Assembly (NCBI GenBank): GCA_963575745.1 | Contig: CAUYUJ010015022.1 | Coordinates: 241,532-294,031 of the forward strand | Source: Prorocentrum cordatum | Taxonomy: Eukaryota > Sar > Dinophyceae > Prorocentrales > Prorocentraceae | Length of the DNA: 52,500 nt | Direction of reading: 5' to 3' | Part shown: positions 50,101 to 52,500 of the stretch, piece after piece | How positions within the stretch are numbered: the stretch's first letter is position 1 | Layout: each line of letters begins with the position of its first letter | The notes under the pieces: generated by a model | What the model was told of the DNA's origin: nothing | The model's input: the letters and a program-made list of their open reading frames with translations, nothing else | The model's database searches: none | Program-made: the position numbers and the translations under genes

Positions 50101-50740
50101 TGCAGGCCGGTGGCCTGGCGGCCCCCCGGGGGGAGACCCACGCTGGACCTGAAGAGGGCCTGCGAGAGGGCGCGGCCAGGGCCTCCAGGGTGGGCTTCAG
50201 GGCAAAGTGATTGCGGGGGGCATTCCTCCATGGCGCGCCGGCTTTGCCCCCCTGCGCTCCGGGGTGGCGGCGTGCCGCGGCGGCCAGCCGAGGGCGCGCC
50301 TCGATGAAGGCCTCTGGGCGTCCGTGGACCCCGCGGAAGTTTGCGCCGACGAGGTTGTAGGCTCGGCCGAAGCTGTCCCGCGCCAGAATGCTTGAGTGAT
50401 TCTAGGGAGTGGCCTCGAGGGTGTCACCGATGTGGCCGGGGTTGCCGCTGGGCGCCAGGTTGGGCCTGGGCCCCCAGATCAAGAGGAGCATCAGTACCAG
50501 GGTGGCGTTCGCCCTTGCGCGCTGGATGGTGGCCCCGCTGCTGTCCTCGAGTAGGCTGCGGGATCCTTCGGGCGGCCGATCTTGCTGGTCGGTGAGGGCT
50601 GCCAGGTGCTGCAGGGACGGGGCGCCCTGGTGGCGACTGCACCCGCGTGTGCTAGTGCTCCACGCCGCTGGGGGATGCCTGACAGTGCCTTCGGGGGGGT
50701 TGTCAGCGCGCCAGTCCCTTCGAGCGCTGGGCCCCCCCCC
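50057..50740 (-). pseudogene. Hypothetical protein segment with in-frame TAG
   Basis: One minus frame from about 50740 reads DWRADNPPEGTVRH, SLQHLAALTDQQDRPPEGSR, SLLEDSSGATIQRARANATL and NPGHIGDTLEATP, then TAG (50402-50404). The same frame then continues, open, as NHSSILARDSFGRAYNLVGA, NFRGVHGRPEAFIEARPRLA and WRNAPRNHFALKPTLEALAA. Near 50170 the better reading shifts to GRALSQALFRSSVGLPPGGR, then CLGGGLSGAGKDLFA. The quality on both sides of the TAG is what makes this region noteworthy. Confidence 0.45.
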
Positions 50741-51078
50741 CGCCGGAGGGGGGGGGCGGTCTTCTCCGGTGGCTCGCTCGGGGGCAATGCTCGGGTGAAG
50801 TCCTGCCACGTGCAGTAGACCTGCCCGCGCTGCTGCGTAGAGCGTAGACAACGGTCGGGGGCGTCGATGCTCAGCTCGCTGCTGAACAGGTAGCCGTCGT
50901 GACTGATCAGCTTTCGGCACTGCTCGTAGAGATCTGCTGGCGAGCCCCCTTGTCCTGGCAGGATATGCGCGTAGTATAGGACGGGCGCCAGGGCGGCTTC
51001 GTTCAAGACCGCCGTGGCCGTCTCCAGCAACTCTTCGCTCAGCCTATCCCATCTGTGCCCAGGGGGGCGGGGAGTCAC
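50741..51078 (-). pseudogene. Hypothetical protein segment WDRLSEELLETATAVLNEAA...
   Basis: The minus frame reads WDRLSEELLETATAVLNEAA, LAPVLYYAHILPGQGGSPAD, LYEQCRKLISHDGYLFSSEL and CTWQDFTRALPPSEPPEKTA, a convincing mixed helix/strand protein. It is one base out of phase with the preceding segment at a run of six C (minus strand) near 51061-51066, and out of phase with the next at the C/G runs of 50728-50757. I recognise no family. Confidence 0.5.
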
Positions 51079-51448
51079 GCGGCGTCTGAAAGCATAGAGC
51101 TCGCTGCTCGGCTAGCCGCCGCGCCTTACTATCGTCGCTGCAACGCTCCTGCTCTGCCGAAAGCCGGGCTTGCTCTTCCTGGGAGTGGGCCGGGGCGCGC
51201 GCGCTTTCTGGCGCCTCCCGTACTTGGGCGGGGGAGAAGCTGACGGCCTCGCATGGCGATCCGCGCCTGCCTGGGTCGCCCTCGAAGCAGGTCCAGAGTC
51301 CAGCGGCCTCTGCCCATTCTGCGAGCAGGTGCAGATGGGACTCGGTCTCGGCATCGGCCATCCGCGCGTTCGGCACGATGACTGCCACCTCCTGCGCCCC
51401 CGAGTAAAGGCAGCGTTGTTGCGATGGGGATCGTCGATGGAGCCCCAC
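51044..51448 (-). pseudogene. Hypothetical protein segment EVAVIVPNARMADAETES...
   Basis: The minus frame reads CLYSGAQEVAVIVPNARMAD, AETESHLHLLAEWAEAAGLW, FEGDPGRRGSPCEAVSF, then a Glu/Arg/Gln coiled coil (SQEEQARLSAEQERCSDDSK, ARRLAEQRALCFQ). Upstream, 51644-51405, the neighbouring frame is better (GNVVKRVPPTGPNGLKLAFG, then GDGADVVILAPPARTPLGSG), and the switch falls at a five-G run (minus strand) near 51402. Confidence 0.5.
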
Positions 51449-51644
51449 TGCCCAGTGGAGTTCGAGCGGGCGGTGCTAGGATAACCACATCCGCCCCGTC
51501 GCCTTGGCTGCTGCCAGCGGTAGGCACGCTGATTGGGCCCGGGTCAACCAAGCGAGGGCACCTTGCCTCGACCCCGCCAAAGGCAAGCTTAAGGCCATTG
51601 GGTCCCGTGGGGGGGACGCGTTTGACGACATTTCCTGCGGGGAT

Positions 51645-51669
51645 GGGGGGGGGGGGGGGGGGGGGGGGG
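51645..51669 (+). repeat. Poly-G tract (G25)
   Basis: Twenty-five consecutive G, the longest homopolymer in the window. It reads as poly-Pro or poly-Gly on the minus strand and separates two coding-like segments. Confidence 0.95.
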
Positions 51670-52034
51670 CAGCCTCTTGGGCCACCTTGCCCGGGGCGCC
51701 CTTGAGGAGTGGGGGCTCTGGACTGCGCGGGGGTGCCCCTTCCAGCGGCCTTGCCCTTGCCTTTGCCTTTACTCTAGTTGGCGCCAAAGAAGGCGCCGCG
51801 GTCGATGGGCCATCTGGCATGCACTGGGGCCACCTGCGCATTGCACCCACAGGCGACCAGGACACGCAAGCCGAACTCTAGGAGGCGGTTGTCCGCGGAC
51901 TTGACGACGTCGCAAACGGTAGCCGCTTCCCTCAGGTTGGCAGTGCCCTCCACGAGGGAGGGCGGCAGATCGGCGGCTTTCTCGTGGACTAACAGGACCC
52001 TGATCCTGTCCCCTGATTGGCCCCATGCTGAGCG
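51670..52034 (-). pseudogene. Hypothetical protein segment with KGKG motif and in-frame TAG
   Basis: The minus frame from 52034 reads RSAWGQSGDRIRVLLVHEKA, ADLPPSLVEGTANLREAATV, CDVVKSADNRLLEFGLRVLV and CNAQVAPVHARWPIDRGAFF-GAN, then TAG (51774-51776). Beyond the stop the same frame goes on SKGKGKGKAAGRGTPAQSRA, then PTPQGRPGQGGPRG into the G25 tract. The (S)KGKGKGK word is common in dinoflagellate repetitive proteins as I know them. The first 86 codons are among the most protein-like in the window. Confidence 0.5.
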
Positions 52035-52155
52035 CTGCGAAAGCCGCGGCTCCCACTGTCAATCGGGATGTCGGGCCCGTTCTCTTCGGGGGAGGTCAGA
52101 GGGCTGCGCGCTTAGGCAGAATACAAATGACGCGAACTGGAGGATGCTGTTATGC
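52035..52155 (-). other. Candidate GC-AG intron, 121 bp
   Basis: Read on the minus strand it starts GCATAACAG after ...TTGTCGCGT and ends GGCTTTCGCAG before CGCTCAGCATGG. Removing it joins the two flanking frames in phase 0. All frames inside contain a stop except a short one (SPLTSPEENGPDIPIDSGSR), which would need a later phase change. GC donors are common in dinoflagellates. An indel-ridden pseudogene is the alternative. Confidence 0.35.
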
Positions 52156-52500
52156 ACGCGACAACATGTGCTGAGTAGCACGTTGCGCTGCGGCGAGGTC
52201 CCCATTGATTGAGTCGCGGAAGCGCCCCAGCGCAGACATGCCCGAGCCTGGGGCGTCGGCGCGGGCAGACAGCGCCGCGGGGCGTAGCTGGTTTCCGTCT
52301 CCACGCGACGCCACGCGCCCCCCACTATGCGCCGTGAGAGAGAGGGGCACGGTGGCGAGCGGCTCGCTGGACTGCCCAGCCTCGCCCAGGATGGTGATCA
52401 GCAGGTCGGGGTTGTCGGGCGCGTCCGACTCCGCGCTTTTCTCGAGCGCGGCAAGAACGAGGCATGCTTTTTCGAGGGCCCGCTTCCTCGCATTCGCTAG
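52156..52500 (-). CDS. Hypothetical protein, partial, runs off the window
   Basis: The minus frame is open for 115 codons to the edge: LANARKRALEKACLVLAALE, KSAESDAPDNPDLLITILGE, AGQSSEPLATVPLSLTAHSG, LRPAALSARADAPGSGMSAL and GRFRDSINGDLAAAQRATQH-MLSR. Helical and mildly acidic, protein-like throughout, with the start outside the window. It is followed by a candidate intron and further segments on the same strand to about 48.97 kb. No family is recognised. Confidence 0.55.

Overview
The window reads as nuclear DNA of a dinoflagellate. The strongest single sign is a 21-of-22 match to the dinoflagellate trans-spliced leader at 56-77. GC-rich decayed retroelement pieces, very long microsatellites and several unrelated satellites fit this. 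Short open islands follow pyrimidine tracts ending in AG and in places stop at GC or GA dinucleotides, which suits dinoflagellate splicing. The genus cannot be fixed from the sequence. Nothing supports a bacterial, plasmid, organelle or CRISPR reading.

Layout. 0-1.65 kb: spliced-leader relict, then a minus-strand LINE ORF1-like protein. 2.9-6.8 kb: a plus-strand LINE corpse with endonuclease, reverse transcriptase and RNase H pieces in the right order, broken by frameshifts and an (AG)40 tract. 6.8-12.55 kb: plus-strand decayed coding, ending in a Gag-type CCHC knuckle and a degenerate RING. 12.6-15.6 kb: a composite of TG, purine and GAT repeats with one polyglutamine island. 16.2-19.25 kb: a second ORF1-like zinc finger, then a charged coiled-coil reading frame. 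19.4-20.06 kb: a degenerate methyltransferase-like fragment. 20-33 kb: AT-richer sequence with an inverted pair of ~90-bp satellites, a 101-bp satellite, two foldback structures and short exon-like islands. 33.4-41.5 kb: GAT/ATG repeat fields, one carrying a 1.1-kb insertion with a 10-bp target duplication and an uninterrupted paralogous site nearby. 41.5-46 kb: ambiguous sequence, a 73-bp tandem repeat and a GAGGCT minisatellite. 46.8-48.2 kb: an array of ~124-bp units between 84-bp direct repeats. 48.9-52.5 kb: a minus-strand coding region that runs off the right edge, interrupted mainly at G/C homopolymers and by two in-frame TAG codons.

How it fits together. No intact single-exon gene is present. 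The plus-strand islands between about 14 and 42.6 kb could be exons of one or more host genes with repeat-filled introns, or captured fragments; transcript data are needed to decide. The other recognisable proteins are retroelement remains. I judged homology by eye from family motifs; no database search was run.
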